DNA of 64,000 nt. Origin: Thermoplasmata archaeon. Lineage in GTDB: Archaea; Thermoplasmatota; Thermoplasmata; RBG-16-68-12; SOIM01. Position numbers and translations under genes: made by a program. This document shows positions 1 to 8,278 of this stretch, in pieces (the stretch's first letter is position 1; each line of letters opens with the position of its first letter). The notes under the pieces are model-generated. The model ran no database searches, had not been told where the DNA came from, and saw only the letters and a list, made by a program, of their open reading frames with translations. The stretch is from the NCBI GenBank assembly GCA_023140195.1, contig JAGLME010000004.1, forward strand, positions 374,637 to 438,636. Reading direction: 5' to 3'.

Positions 1-2
1 TC

Positions 3-917
3 AACTACGAAGGTTGGGTCCAGATGACCGGCGGAGTGAACAACTTCTGGTCATTCATGGGTGTGCACTACCAACAGCTCGGAGCCATGAAGGCTCAGGT
101 AGTCCTGCTGGTGGATTCCATCTTGGCGGGAGAATTGATCGATGTTGTGGTTTCGGCCAGAAATCTGGTCGACTCTCCACTTGAGGGTGCGTGGATCAAG
201 GTAACAAACGATTATAATTCCAGCATCATCATCGATTATGCCGATGCAGCTGGCCAGATAGCGTTCAATTTCACTGGGCCGGATGTGTCGTTGTCGACCA
301 CTATCACCTTCACCGCCACTGTCAGGTTACCGCAGTATGATGAAGCGATAGCTGAGAACGCGATTACTGTCCACCCGTTGATCCAAAAGATGCTTGTGTC
401 CATCGGCGCCCAAGATAAGGTCATGGAATCGGGCGACGAGACCGTCATAACCGTGGAGGTCGTTGATGATCTGACCAGCATAGGACTCCCCGATGTGACC
501 CTTATACTCACACTGTCAGGCGGAGCCGGAGGAGAATTGGGTGCCTACAGTGGCGTAACAGATTCTACTGGCAGGTTCTCAACAACATTCACAGGTGACG
601 TGACCGCTTCCGTACAATATGCTATCGAGGTGACACCTTCCAAGGATGGATATGAGCCGTCCACTTCGTCCCAGCTGATAGCCTCGGTAATTGTCAATCC
701 AGACCCCCAAGAGGAGCAGGACATTACAATGCTCCTTGTGATCATCGTTCTTCTTGTGGTTCTGATAGTATTGATCCTGGCACTGGTCGCCAGAAGGATG
801 CGGGCAGGCAGGGGAGAGGAGGAGGAGTTCGAGGAAGAGGAAGAAGAGGAGCCCCCGGAAGAGGTTGAGGAGGAAGAGGAGTTCGAGGAAGAAGCCGAGG
901 TCCTCGTTGAAGAGTAG
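3..917 (+). CDS. C-terminal part of a membrane-anchored surface protein with Ig-like domains and an acidic tail (5' partial)
   Basis: The frame is open to the left window edge, so the gene starts outside; the first Met in view is at 24. The visible 304 residues are beta-rich, with two Ig/Big-like modules (around 100-390 and 400-690), then one transmembrane helix encoded at about 724-800 followed by basic ARRMRAGRG, which places the last part inside the cell. The final 35 or so residues are almost entirely Glu/Pro. This is the topology of an extracellular protein with a C-terminal anchor. The first residues (YEGWVQ..NNFW) could be the end of a family-5 peptide-binding domain, but that is a guess. 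The cytoplasmic Glu-rich tail is unusual for a plain anchor. Confidence 0.75.
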   Translation, partial: NYEGWVQMTGGVNNFWSFMGVHYQQLGAMKAQVVLLVDSILAGELIDVVVSARNLVDSPLEGAWIKVTNDYNSSIIIDYADAAGQIAFNFTGPDVSLSTTITFTATVRLPQYDEAIAENAITVHPLIQKMLVSIGAQDKVMESGDETVITVEVVDDLTSIGLPDVTLILTLSGGAGGELGAYSGVTDSTGRFSTTFTGDVTASVQYAIEVTPSKDGYEPSTSSQLIASVIVNPDPQEEQDITMLLVIIVLLVVLIVLILALVARRMRAGRGEEEEFEEEEEEEPPEEVEEEEEFEEEAEVLVEE

Positions 918-962
918 CGTTTTGGCCAACTCCGACCGAAAACCACATAATCAATCCATATT

Positions 963-2216
963 ATGGTCGTTGCAATGTCGAAAGACCTGTTGGACAAGGG
1001 TATCAAGCGCCTGGAATGGGCGAGAGAACACATGGCCGTTCTCGGGAGAATCAGGAACGACCTCAAGAAGAAGAAGGTCCTGAAGGGCGTCAAGATAGGA
1101 ATGGCTCTACATGTGGAGGCTAAGACGGGTATCCTGGCTCTCACACTTAAGGAGGCCGGCGCGGACGTAAGGCTGGCATCATGCAATCCCCTGTCCACCG
1201 ACGATTCCATACCCTTAGCTCTGAACGAGCGCTTCAACCTGCCGACCTTTGCCAAGAAGGGCGAGACCAAGAAAGAGTACTACTCCAATCTGAACTCGGT
1301 CCTGGACCACGATCCCGAAATACTCATTGACGACGGCGGTGACCTCATAGCGATGGTGCACACCAAGCGGAAGGAACTCCTGGAAGTGGTGAAGGGCGCC
1401 AACGAGGAGACCACGACAGGGGTCATCAGACTGAAGGCCATGGAAAAGGATGGGGCTCTGAAGTTTCCGGTAATCAACGTGAACGACGCACAGATGAAAC
1501 ATTTCTTCGATAACCGCTACGGGACCGGCCAATCCACGGTGGACGGCATCATGTCGGCTACCAATCTCCTCATTGCGGGCAAGAAGGTCGTCGTCGCGGG
1601 ATACGGATGGTGCGGAAGGGGCGTGGCGATGAGGATGGACGGAATGGGAGCGAACGTCTCGGTGACGGAGGTTGACCCAGTTAAAGCGATAGAAGCTAAG
1701 ATGGACGGATTCTCGGTGGAGCCGATGTTGGAAGCGATAACGGACGCGGATTTCGTGGTTACCACAACGGGCTGCAAGGATGTGGTGGCCGAGAAGCACC
1801 TGAGGGCGGCCAAGGACGGTTGCGTCCTGTCCAACGCTGGCCATTTCGACAACGAAGTGTCCAAGTCAGCTCTCAAGAAGCTGTCAAAAGGGAAGAGAGA
1901 GGTGCGGGACTTCGTGGAAGAGTTCACATTCAAGAACGGGAAGAAGGTCTACCTGCTTGGGGACGGAAGGCTGATCAATCTGGTTGCTGGACAAGGACAC
2001 CCGGTGGAGATAATGGACATGAGCTTCGGTATCCAGGCCATGTCCGCGGAATATCTTCTGAAGAACCACGGGAAAATGGAGAACAGGGTGTATGAGGTGC
2101 CCAGGCAGATCGACGAGAGGGTGGCCAGGATCGAGTTGAAACACATGGGAGTGAACATCGACAAGCTCACCAAGGAACAGAAGGATTACATCTCGGGCTG
2201 GGGAGAAGGAACGTAG
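963..2216 (+). CDS. ahcY: Adenosylhomocysteinase (S-adenosyl-L-homocysteine hydrolase)
   Basis: Hydrolyses S-adenosylhomocysteine to adenosine and homocysteine in the cytoplasm, relieving product inhibition of SAM-dependent methyltransferases. At 417 aa it is the usual archaeal length. Family marks are DDGGDL near residue 120, the substrate segment with NDAQMKHFFDNRYGTGQS, the NAD-binding AGYGWCGRG loop, and NAGHFDNE after the Rossmann fold. A second in-frame ATG lies at 975 (MSKDLLD), so the first four residues are uncertain. It is followed on the same strand, within 25-30 nt, by a HAD phosphatase and a PfkB kinase, which suggests a unit dealing with products of the SAM cycle. Confidence 0.97.
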   Translation: MVVAMSKDLLDKGIKRLEWAREHMAVLGRIRNDLKKKKVLKGVKIGMALHVEAKTGILALTLKEAGADVRLASCNPLSTDDSIPLALNERFNLPTFAKKGETKKEYYSNLNSVLDHDPEILIDDGGDLIAMVHTKRKELLEVVKGANEETTTGVIRLKAMEKDGALKFPVINVNDAQMKHFFDNRYGTGQSTVDGIMSATNLLIAGKKVVVAGYGWCGRGVAMRMDGMGANVSVTEVDPVKAIEAKMDGFSVEPMLEAITDADFVVTTTGCKDVVAEKHLRAAKDGCVLSNAGHFDNEVSKSALKKLSKGKREVRDFVEEFTFKNGKKVYLLGDGRLINLVAGQGHPVEIMDMSFGIQAMSAEYLLKNHGKMENRVYEVPRQIDERVARIELKHMGVNIDKLTKEQKDYISGWGEGT

Positions 2217-2239
2217 GGCGCTGGACCAGGGTTTTGGCA

Positions 2240-2887
2240 ATGGCATTTCCCGACGGTTTTGCATTCGCCACCGACTTCGACGGAACGGTCACGGTGAGTG
2301 ACGTTGCGGCGTTGTTGCTAGATGAGTTCACAGACGACAGCTGGACGGATATCGAAAAGGACTACAGGGAGGGGAAGATCACTTGCCGAGAGGCTCTGAG
2401 GACGGAGTTCGAGATGCTCAAGGAGCCAGAAGAGGAGATGACCGATTTCTTGGACGCGAATGCCAGAATCGATCCGGACTTCAAACCCTTCCTTGCCTTA
2501 TGCAGGGAGAACGGGATCCCTGTCAGGATAGTCAGCGAGGGACTGGACTTCTACATAGAGCACCTGCTTCGGATGAATGATATCGATGTTCCCTTCTTCA
2601 CCAACAAGGCTCACTTCGAGAACGGGGGATTAAGAGTGAGCTTCCCAAATGCCTCACAGGACTGCGGGGACTGCGGCACGTGCAAGTTGGAGGTCCTGAA
2701 GGACTGGAAGAACGAGGGAAAGAAGATAATATATGCAGGTGATGGCATGAACGACATCTGTCCCGCGAAATCGTGCGATGTGGTGTTCGCCAAAGGCGAC
2801 CTGCTTTCTCATTACAGGAAGGAGGGTCTGGAACACATCGAGATCGATGGTTACGCGGACATCATGTCTGAGGTCCAGAGGTGGTGA
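2240..2887 (+). CDS. HAD-family phosphatase, MtnX/SerB-like
   Basis: A 215-residue haloacid dehalogenase phosphatase. Motif I is DFDGTVT near the N-terminus with both catalytic aspartates; the C-terminal motif is GDGMNDICPAK, binding Mg2+. The pattern resembles MtnX (methionine-salvage enol phosphatase) and phosphoserine-phosphatase-like HAD-IB proteins. A CGDCGTCK stretch in the middle could bind a metal. A TTG at 2234 would add two residues, but the ATG at 2240 is preferred. Position between ahcY and a PfkB kinase hints at metabolism of the sulfur-containing or nucleoside products of SAM, but the substrate cannot be read from the sequence. Confidence 0.85.
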   Translation: MAFPDGFAFATDFDGTVTVSDVAALLLDEFTDDSWTDIEKDYREGKITCREALRTEFEMLKEPEEEMTDFLDANARIDPDFKPFLALCRENGIPVRIVSEGLDFYIEHLLRMNDIDVPFFTNKAHFENGGLRVSFPNASQDCGDCGTCKLEVLKDWKNEGKKIIYAGDGMNDICPAKSCDVVFAKGDLLSHYRKEGLEHIEIDGYADIMSEVQRW

Positions 2888-2890
2888 GAG

Positions 2891-3811
2891 ATGGAGGAGA
2901 ACTTCCTGGGGGTGTTCGGCCATGTGGTCGTTGACAACATATTCAGCGTACCAAGACTGCCCAAGCCGAATTCATCCATGGCCACGTCCGGATCCGAGAT
3001 AGTGTATGGAGGAACTGGGGCCAACATCGCAATGGTCGCCACAAAGCTGGGTGTTAAGACAGCTCTCGCCTCGTTCATCGGCGAAGGTTTTCCCAAAGGA
3101 TATAGAAGTGCTCTGAAGAAGGCTGGCATTGACATCCAAGACCTGCAAACGGTGGATGGATACTCAACGCCACAGGCCTGGATATTCTCCGACCCGGACC
3201 AGAACCAGATGACCATCATAGACCAAGGTCCCATGAAAGAGGCCGCCGTCTTCGAGCTGCAAACGCACACGGTCGAGAGCTCTCAGATGATCCACATTGG
3301 AACCGGCAGACCGGAATACTACCAGAGGGTCATCGACCTGGCATCGAGCCTGGGAAAGAAGATATCCTTCGACCCGGCCCAGGAGCTGTCCTACGTGTAC
3401 ACACCGGAATCGTTCAGGAGCATTGTCCAGAAGGCCGACTACTTCTTCGGGAACCAGACGGAGGTTCAGACAGCGATGGCCTATCTCAACCTGAAGGAGG
3501 ACACGGAGCTCCTGGATTACGTGGACGTCCTGATCGTGACCAAAGGCGGCAAGGGCAGCACCATAATCACCCAGGACAAGAGGTTGTTCATCCCGTCCAT
3601 CCAGCCGGACCGGGTTGAGGACGCGACCGGTGCGGGTGATGCGTACCGCGCGGGATTCTTCGCAGGCCTGCAAAAGGGCTCTGACCTAGAAAGATGTGGA
3701 CTTATCGGCTCTGCCACCGCGAGCTACGTAGTGGAGAAGAAAGGCCCTCAGACGAACATACCTACATGGGAGCAGATTGAAGAGAGGATTGGGAGACTCC
3801 AGGACGGTTGA
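2891..3811 (+). CDS. PfkB-family carbohydrate/nucleoside kinase (adenosine kinase candidate)
   Basis: Starts 3 nt after the stop of the HAD gene, so probably co-transcribed. The 306-residue product has the ribokinase fold: GGTGANIA near residue 38 (substrate binding) and the C-terminal anion-hole/catalytic-base motif DATGAGDAYRAGF near residue 243. PfkB kinases act on sugars or nucleosides. Because ahcY releases adenosine and its reaction is reversible, an archaeal adenosine/nucleoside kinase in the same operon would pull SAH hydrolysis forward; this is inference from context. Ribokinase or fructokinase activity cannot be excluded. Confidence 0.88.
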   Translation: MEENFLGVFGHVVVDNIFSVPRLPKPNSSMATSGSEIVYGGTGANIAMVATKLGVKTALASFIGEGFPKGYRSALKKAGIDIQDLQTVDGYSTPQAWIFSDPDQNQMTIIDQGPMKEAAVFELQTHTVESSQMIHIGTGRPEYYQRVIDLASSLGKKISFDPAQELSYVYTPESFRSIVQKADYFFGNQTEVQTAMAYLNLKEDTELLDYVDVLIVTKGGKGSTIITQDKRLFIPSIQPDRVEDATGAGDAYRAGFFAGLQKGSDLERCGLIGSATASYVVEKKGPQTNIPTWEQIEERIGRLQDG

Positions 3812-3887
3812 ACGGTTCACTGGACTTGTTCCCAAATATAGAAACATTTAACTACAGACAAAACTTCTCCATATCGGGTTGTTGGAT

Positions 3888-4121
3888 ATGGCTATTGGAT
3901 TCGTTCTCATAAGCACGGCTCCGGCAAAGGAGCATGAGGTCTATGAGCAACTGCAAACTGTGCCAGAAATCGTTGAGCTGCATCCCCTGTTCGGGGAGTA
4001 CGACCTCATCGCAAAGATCGAGGCAGACGATTTCAACATCCTGGGACAGATCGTGGTCGACAAGGTCAGGACCATCCCGGGAGTAATCGACACCAAGACC
4101 CTGACAGGTATCAGGTTTTAG
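3888..4121 (+). CDS. Stand-alone Lrp/AsnC ligand-binding (RAM) domain protein
   Basis: A 77-residue protein with only the beta-alpha-beta-beta-alpha-beta ligand-sensing domain of Lrp/AsnC regulators and no helix-turn-helix. Typical features are the ISTAPAKEHEVYEQL opening strand and helix, GEYDLIAKIEA, and the ending VIDTKTLTGIRF. A TTG at 3879 would add three residues; the ATG at 3888 is chosen. Such proteins form oligomers and may sense amino acids or pair with full-length Lrp proteins. An A/T-rich element near 3833-3850 could be its promoter. A second RAM-only gene lies at 28173. Confidence 0.85.
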   Translation: MAIGFVLISTAPAKEHEVYEQLQTVPEIVELHPLFGEYDLIAKIEADDFNILGQIVVDKVRTIPGVIDTKTLTGIRF

Positions 4122-4132
4122 GAGGTTGGACA

Positions 4133-4453
4133 ATGACGGATTTCTTGAATTTCTGGGACCCAATGAACTTCCTTACAGTTCTGCTGTTGGTGTTTTCGCT
4201 CCTCCTATTCATAGCAGGAGTGTTTACCGCCTACTTCGGAAGTGGAAAGAGCAGGAAGATCGGTGCTGGATTGCTGGTGGTCGGCCTTATAATCGGTATT
4301 GTTGTGACGTTCGTTTTCAGCAACTACGGGCCGCTCGATGATGTTGTGCGGATAACTCAGGTCATTTCACAATCGATTGCGGTCATACTGGCCGCGGTCA
4401 TAGGTGCAGCAATCGCTGTTGGTCTGTTCCTCCTGGCCATAATGAAATCTTGA
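4133..4453 (+). CDS. Small membrane protein of unknown function, three helices
   Basis: 106 residues with three predicted transmembrane segments (about 13-34, 42-62 and 76-103). The short loop GSGKSRK after the first helix is positive and probably cytoplasmic. A strong Shine-Dalgarno GGAGG at 4122-4126 supports the ATG at 4133. It begins 11 nt after the RAM-domain gene and may be co-transcribed with it. I do not recognise a family. Confidence 0.7.
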   Translation: MTDFLNFWDPMNFLTVLLLVFSLLLFIAGVFTAYFGSGKSRKIGAGLLVVGLIIGIVVTFVFSNYGPLDDVVRITQVISQSIAVILAAVIGAAIAVGLFLLAIMKS

Positions 4454-4494
4454 TTCTGGAAAACATTATTTCCTAAGTCGTCTTTCTGAGGTTG

Positions 4495-4959
4495 ATGTCA
4501 GTTCTCATAATCCTGGGAAGCAAGAGCGATCTTGAGGTGGGGAAGAAGGCGAAGAACATCCTGGACCAGTTCAAAGTCAAGAACAAGATGGTCGTTGCTT
4601 CAGCACACAGGACCTCACAGCATCTGGTGGAGACGGTGGAGAAGAGCGAGGCCGATGTTTTCATAGCGGTCGCCGGACTCTCAGCGGCGCTTCCGGGGGC
4701 AGTGGCAGCCCATACCACCAAGCCAGTGATCGGCGTTCCGGTCAGCGGCAAGGTGAACCTAGATTCGATCCTCTCGATCGTCCAGATGCCTCCGGGGATA
4801 CCCGTTGCTGCCGTTGGACTTGACAGGGGAGAGAACGCCGCGCTTCTGGCAGTGGAGATACTCGCACTTTCCAACAAGACGCTGGCAAAGAACCTAGAGA
4901 AACACAGACTCAAGCTGCTGGAATGGACACTCGAAGATTCCAAGAGCCTCGGTGATTGA
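4495..4959 (+). CDS. purE: Phosphoribosylaminoimidazole carboxylase catalytic subunit PurE
   Basis: PurE forms 4-carboxy-AIR in the purine pathway, by moving the carboxyl of N5-CAIR or by direct carboxylation of AIR; the class is not certain here. The 154-aa product shows LGSKSDLE at the start, SAHRT near residue 40, the AGLSAALPG loop and PVIGVPV. The ATG at 4495 is chosen over a TTG at 4492. The stop abuts the TTG start of the GMP synthase subunit, giving a purine operon. An A/T-rich element around 4461-4471, about 28 nt upstream, fits a leaderless archaeal promoter. Confidence 0.95.
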   Translation: MSVLIILGSKSDLEVGKKAKNILDQFKVKNKMVVASAHRTSQHLVETVEKSEADVFIAVAGLSAALPGAVAAHTTKPVIGVPVSGKVNLDSILSIVQMPPGIPVAAVGLDRGENAALLAVEILALSNKTLAKNLEKHRLKLLEWTLEDSKSLGD

Positions 4960-5904
4960 TTGTTCGACGCTTCCAATTTCATTGACGAGGCCATACAGAA
5001 GGTCAGGGAGGAGATAGACGGGAAGGCGGTGGTGGCGACCTCGGGCGGTGTGGACAGTGCGGTGGCGGCAATCATCGTCAGCAGGGCCATCGGGGACAAC
5101 CTGTTGAGCATTTACGTTGACACCGGCCTCATGAGGAAGGGTGAGAAGGAGCAGGTCACCAGCATGCTGGAGGACCTCGATGTCAACTACGAGATCGTGG
5201 ATGCCAAGGACGAGTTCTTCGAGGCGCTGGAAGGTGTTTTGGACCCAGAAGAGAAGAGGATGATCATCGGAGGCAAGTTCATAGAGATATTCGAGAGAGA
5301 GGCGAAGAAGATCGGTGCAGAATATCTCGTTCAAGGAACGATAGCCCCTGACTGGATAGAGAGCGGCGGAGACCTCAGGGACACTATAAAATCACATCAC
5401 AACGTGGGGGCGCTGCCCGAAGGGATGGAACTGAAACTGGTGGAACCGTTGAGGGACCTGTACAAGGACGAGGTTCGGAAGGTGGGCAGAGAACTTGGAG
5501 TGACGGTATCCGAAAGACAGCCGTTCCCAGGTCCGGCTCTTGCGATACGCATTCTCGGAGAGGTCACGCCGGAGGCCGCAGAAACAGCGAGGGACGCGTG
5601 TGCCATCGTTGAAGAGGAGATAGAGAAATCCGCGGAGAAAGGTGACATGGAATTGCCTTGGCAGTACTTTGCCGGCCTTCTTCCGATCAGGTCGGTGGGA
5701 GTGAGGGGGGACATCAGGGCGTACGGCTACACCATCTTCATCCGGGCGGTTCAATCAGTGGACGGGATGACAGCGTCGTATTCCAGAATTCCACACGAAG
5801 TTCTTGACAAGATATCCATCAGGATCACCAACGAGCTTCCACAGGTCAACAGGGTGGTCTACGACATAACCAACAAACCCCCGGGTACGATAGAGTGGGA
5901 ATGA
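4960..5904 (+). CDS. guaAB: GMP synthase (glutamine-hydrolysing) subunit B, PP-ATPase
   Basis: Adenylates XMP and aminates it to GMP using ammonia from the separate amidotransferase subunit. The PP-loop SGGVDSA lies near residue 29, and the C-terminal dimerisation domain of GMP synthases follows (RQPFPGPALAIRILGE, and the ending KPPGTIEWE, which contacts XMP). 314 aa is the usual size for the archaeal stand-alone subunit. Translation appears to start at TTG 4960, directly after the purE stop, so coupling is likely. In bacteria both domains are fused; the split form is an archaeal trait. Confidence 0.96.
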   Translation: MFDASNFIDEAIQKVREEIDGKAVVATSGGVDSAVAAIIVSRAIGDNLLSIYVDTGLMRKGEKEQVTSMLEDLDVNYEIVDAKDEFFEALEGVLDPEEKRMIIGGKFIEIFEREAKKIGAEYLVQGTIAPDWIESGGDLRDTIKSHHNVGALPEGMELKLVEPLRDLYKDEVRKVGRELGVTVSERQPFPGPALAIRILGEVTPEAAETARDACAIVEEEIEKSAEKGDMELPWQYFAGLLPIRSVGVRGDIRAYGYTIFIRAVQSVDGMTASYSRIPHEVLDKISIRITNELPQVNRVVYDITNKPPGTIEWE

Positions 5905-5944
5905 GTTCTGAAAACCTATAATAGCGAACAATCAATGCCCCTAC

Positions 5945-6514
5945 GTGAAAGTATTCGTGGTGGACAACGGCGGACAATGGACCCACAGGGAATGGAGGGT
6001 CTTGAGATATCTGGATGTTGAGACGAAGATAGTCCTCAACACCACCCCACTGGAAGAACTTGAGGTGGACGGACTCGTCCTTTCGGGCGGAGCCCCAAGG
6101 GTCGGACTGGACGCTGGCATGATGGGTAATAACGCGGAGTATCTCGAGAAGGGGGAATTCCCCATACTGGGTATCTGTGCTGGTCACCAGTTCATGGCCA
6201 TACATTTCGGAGGAGAGGCCGGACCCTCAGGCATACCCGAGTTCGGCAGGACCGAGATCGTGGTGGACGAGGAGGACGAGCTCTTCGAAGGGCTGCCCAA
6301 GGCCTTTCAGGGTTGGGAGTCGCACAACGACGAGGTCACCGTCCTTCCAGAGGATTTCATAGGGCTGGCCCATTCCAACAACTGCAAGTGCCAAGCAATG
6401 AAGTATCTCAAGAGGCCGATCTACGGAGTACAGTTCCACCCCGAGGTCGAACACACGGACTACGGAAATGACATTTTCAAGAACTTCCTCAATGTGTGCG
6501 AGGAGAATAGATGA
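5945..6514 (+). CDS. guaAA: GMP synthase subunit A, glutamine amidotransferase
   Basis: Class I glutamine amidotransferase of 189 aa supplying ammonia to the PP-ATPase subunit encoded just upstream. The nucleophile is in GICAGHQF near residue 78 and the partner His/Glu in QFHPEVEHT near residue 166. The start is GTG at 5945 (VKVFVVDNGGQ). A TATA-like element at about 5914-5924, some 26 nt upstream, suggests its own leaderless promoter although it follows subunit B by only 40 nt. Its last 4 bases overlap the start of the next small gene (ATGA). Confidence 0.96.
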   Translation: MKVFVVDNGGQWTHREWRVLRYLDVETKIVLNTTPLEELEVDGLVLSGGAPRVGLDAGMMGNNAEYLEKGEFPILGICAGHQFMAIHFGGEAGPSGIPEFGRTEIVVDEEDELFEGLPKAFQGWESHNDEVTVLPEDFIGLAHSNNCKCQAMKYLKRPIYGVQFHPEVEHTDYGNDIFKNFLNVCEENR

Positions 6515-6729
6515 ACGACAGAGAGAAGGCCGAGATAATCTGGGAAGCGCTGAGGGATCTGCATTCCAATGAAACCCTTGAGAGAGCGATAGGAAGATAT
6601 GTGAGGAATCACAAGGGAGATTACGAGGAATATATCAAGTTGATATCTGAGATTCGTCAACTTTCCCAGAAGAAGAAGCTGACCCTTCTCAAAGCGGCTG
6701 AGAGACTTGCCAAATCCTACGAGTCGTAG
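6511..6729 (+). CDS. Small helical protein of unknown function, translationally coupled to the GMP synthase amidotransferase gene
   Basis: 72 residues, rich in Lys, Glu, Arg and Leu and predicted to be almost all helix (for example EKAEIIWEAL, YIKLISEIRQL, TLLKAAERLAK). The ATG shares four bases with the stop of the amidotransferase gene, which supports translation. It overlaps the end of the convergent dehydrogenase gene by 13 bp. No known domain is recognised; its place suggests a role linked to GMP synthesis or simple co-transcription. Confidence 0.7.
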   Translation: MNDREKAEIIWEALRDLHSNETLERAIGRYVRNHKGDYEEYIKLISEIRQLSQKKKLTLLKAAERLAKSYES

Positions 6730-7664
6730 ATCTGCCGGTTCACTATGAAATCCGGTCTCTCACCCGAAAGTACCTTGTCAACCTGTTCGGCGGTAGTTGT
6801 CCCTGCTTTGATCTGCGCTTCTTTCGTGGAAGCGCCCAGATGAGGGGTGAAGACGACGTTGGGTGCAATCAGAAGCGGGCTTTCTTCCGGAGGCTCTTTG
6901 TCGAAGACGTCGAGAGCTGCACCTCCTATCTTACCTTTCTCCAGGGCATCCACCAACGCAGCCTCGTCGATGATTGGGCCTCTGGCACAGTTGATCACAC
7001 ATGCGCTGTCCTTCATCATCTCGAACTGTTCTTTCCCGATCATCCCTCTGGTCTCGTCCGAAAGAAGCGAATGAATAGAAATGAAATCCGAGTTCTTCAA
7101 CAGTTCATCCAGCTCGATGAAGGTGCACTGGATCTTATCCTGGACCTCTTTGGGCAGATATGGGTCGTAGGCAAGGACGTTCATTCCAAAGGCCACGGCC
7201 CTTGAGGCAACCTCGGCGCCGATTCTCCCGCAGCCGACGAGCCCGAGGGTCTTCCCATGGAGCTCGGTGCCCATCAACCTCTTCTTCTCCCACAGTCCGG
7301 CCTTCATGCTCTTGTCCGCGAATGGAAGACGCCTGGCAAGGGATAACATATGACCAATCGTAAGCTCGGCGACCGACATCGTGCTTGAGCGAGGCGCGTT
7401 GACGACCGCGATCCTCCTCTCGGTCGCGTAATCCACGTCGATGTTGTCCACTCCTATCCCGGCCCTTCCGATGGCTTTGAGGTTCTCACCCTTCTCGATC
7501 ACTTCTCTTGTCACTTTGGTCTTGCCCCGGACTATGATAGCGTCGAAGTTGGATATCACATCCAGCAGCTCGTCCTTCTCGTGGAACTTGGCGGTCACCT
7601 CGTACTTCGCCCTGAGCTTCTCGACGGCTTCTTCGGCTATTTGATCATTCACAAGCACTTTCAT
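6717..7664 (-). CDS. serA: D-2-hydroxyacid dehydrogenase, D-3-phosphoglycerate dehydrogenase type, without ACT domain
   Basis: NAD-dependent D-isomer dehydrogenase, 315 aa. It has the catalytic-domain signature GRAGIGVDNID near residue 70, the Rossmann loop GLVGCGRIGAEVA near 142, NCARGPIIDEAAL with the substrate-binding Arg near 225, and GAALDVFDKEPP with the Glu near 255. The best match is the short form of phosphoglycerate dehydrogenase, the first step of serine synthesis; the regulatory ACT/ASB domains of longer SerA proteins are absent. GGGGGA just before ATG 7664 acts as ribosome binding site. Glyoxylate or hydroxypyruvate reductase activity is possible. Confidence 0.88.
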   Translation of the reverse strand: MKVLVNDQIAEEAVEKLRAKYEVTAKFHEKDELLDVISNFDAIIVRGKTKVTREVIEKGENLKAIGRAGIGVDNIDVDYATERRIAVVNAPRSSTMSVAELTIGHMLSLARRLPFADKSMKAGLWEKKRLMGTELHGKTLGLVGCGRIGAEVASRAVAFGMNVLAYDPYLPKEVQDKIQCTFIELDELLKNSDFISIHSLLSDETRGMIGKEQFEMMKDSACVINCARGPIIDEAALVDALEKGKIGGAALDVFDKEPPEESPLLIAPNVVFTPHLGASTKEAQIKAGTTTAEQVDKVLSGERPDFIVNRQIYDS

Positions 7665-7705
7665 AGTCTTCCCCCGCCTGAAAAGGACAATGTTCTATTA
7701 AACTA

Positions 7706-8146
7706 TCACGGAAAAGGGGTGTTGAAAACGAAATAGAGGAAGATCGAGACCATTACCGCTGTGATGACGATTATGCCTATGATGATCGTGTAAAGCGTCG
7801 TCTTCGCATCCGAGCCCCACACAATGGGTATAGGACCCAGGAACACGACTCCACCGGTCTTTGGTCTCCCGACGGGAGCTCCTCCCTGTCCTCCGGACGG
7901 CGACCGAGATGCGCCTGGCGTCTCTTGATGCGGCGCCGGAGCGTATCGTTTGAACATGTAGATCAGGCCGACCACGATCCCAAGGAATATCAGGAGCCCT
8001 CCGCCGAGAGCGTACGGGCCGGTCCCCCTGTAGACAGGGATGAACAACAGGATCATCAGCTCCCCGTCACCGTTGGCTGCACCAACGGCAAGGACCGCTA
8101 TTCCAAGAGCGATCAGTCCAAATGCGGCCATCTTCAACTTGTTCAT
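7706..8146 (-). CDS. TIGR00304/DUF131 family membrane protein
   Basis: 146 residues with two helices near the N-terminus (about 5-25 and 45-65), a Pro/Gly-rich linker, then the family signature GGVVFLGPIPIVWGSD near residue 98, and a C-terminal helix (about 115-140). This family is found in archaea and has no known function. It lies 41 nt upstream of the SerA-like gene on the same strand, so the two may share a transcript. Confidence 0.85.
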   Translation of the reverse strand: MNKLKMAAFGLIALGIAVLAVGAANGDGELMILLFIPVYRGTGPYALGGGLLIFLGIVVGLIYMFKRYAPAPHQETPGASRSPSGGQGGAPVGRPKTGGVVFLGPIPIVWGSDAKTTLYTIIIGIIVITAVMVSIFLYFVFNTPFP

Positions 8147-8278
8147 TGGAGAATTTCTAGGTGGTTCTTTTATACATATCTTTCGGGGTCGTCATGCTCT
8201 CAATCCAACGGAAGAACCACGAGCCAGCAAGACACTAGACAATATCCTTAAGTCTTTCACGGTCATTACCGGAGGGAG

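Noticed and set aside
545..1270. 241-codon minus-strand frame with a long serine run
   Set aside because: Shadow of the Glu-rich tail of the surface protein and the start of ahcY; the Ser run is the reverse of the GAG/GAA codons.
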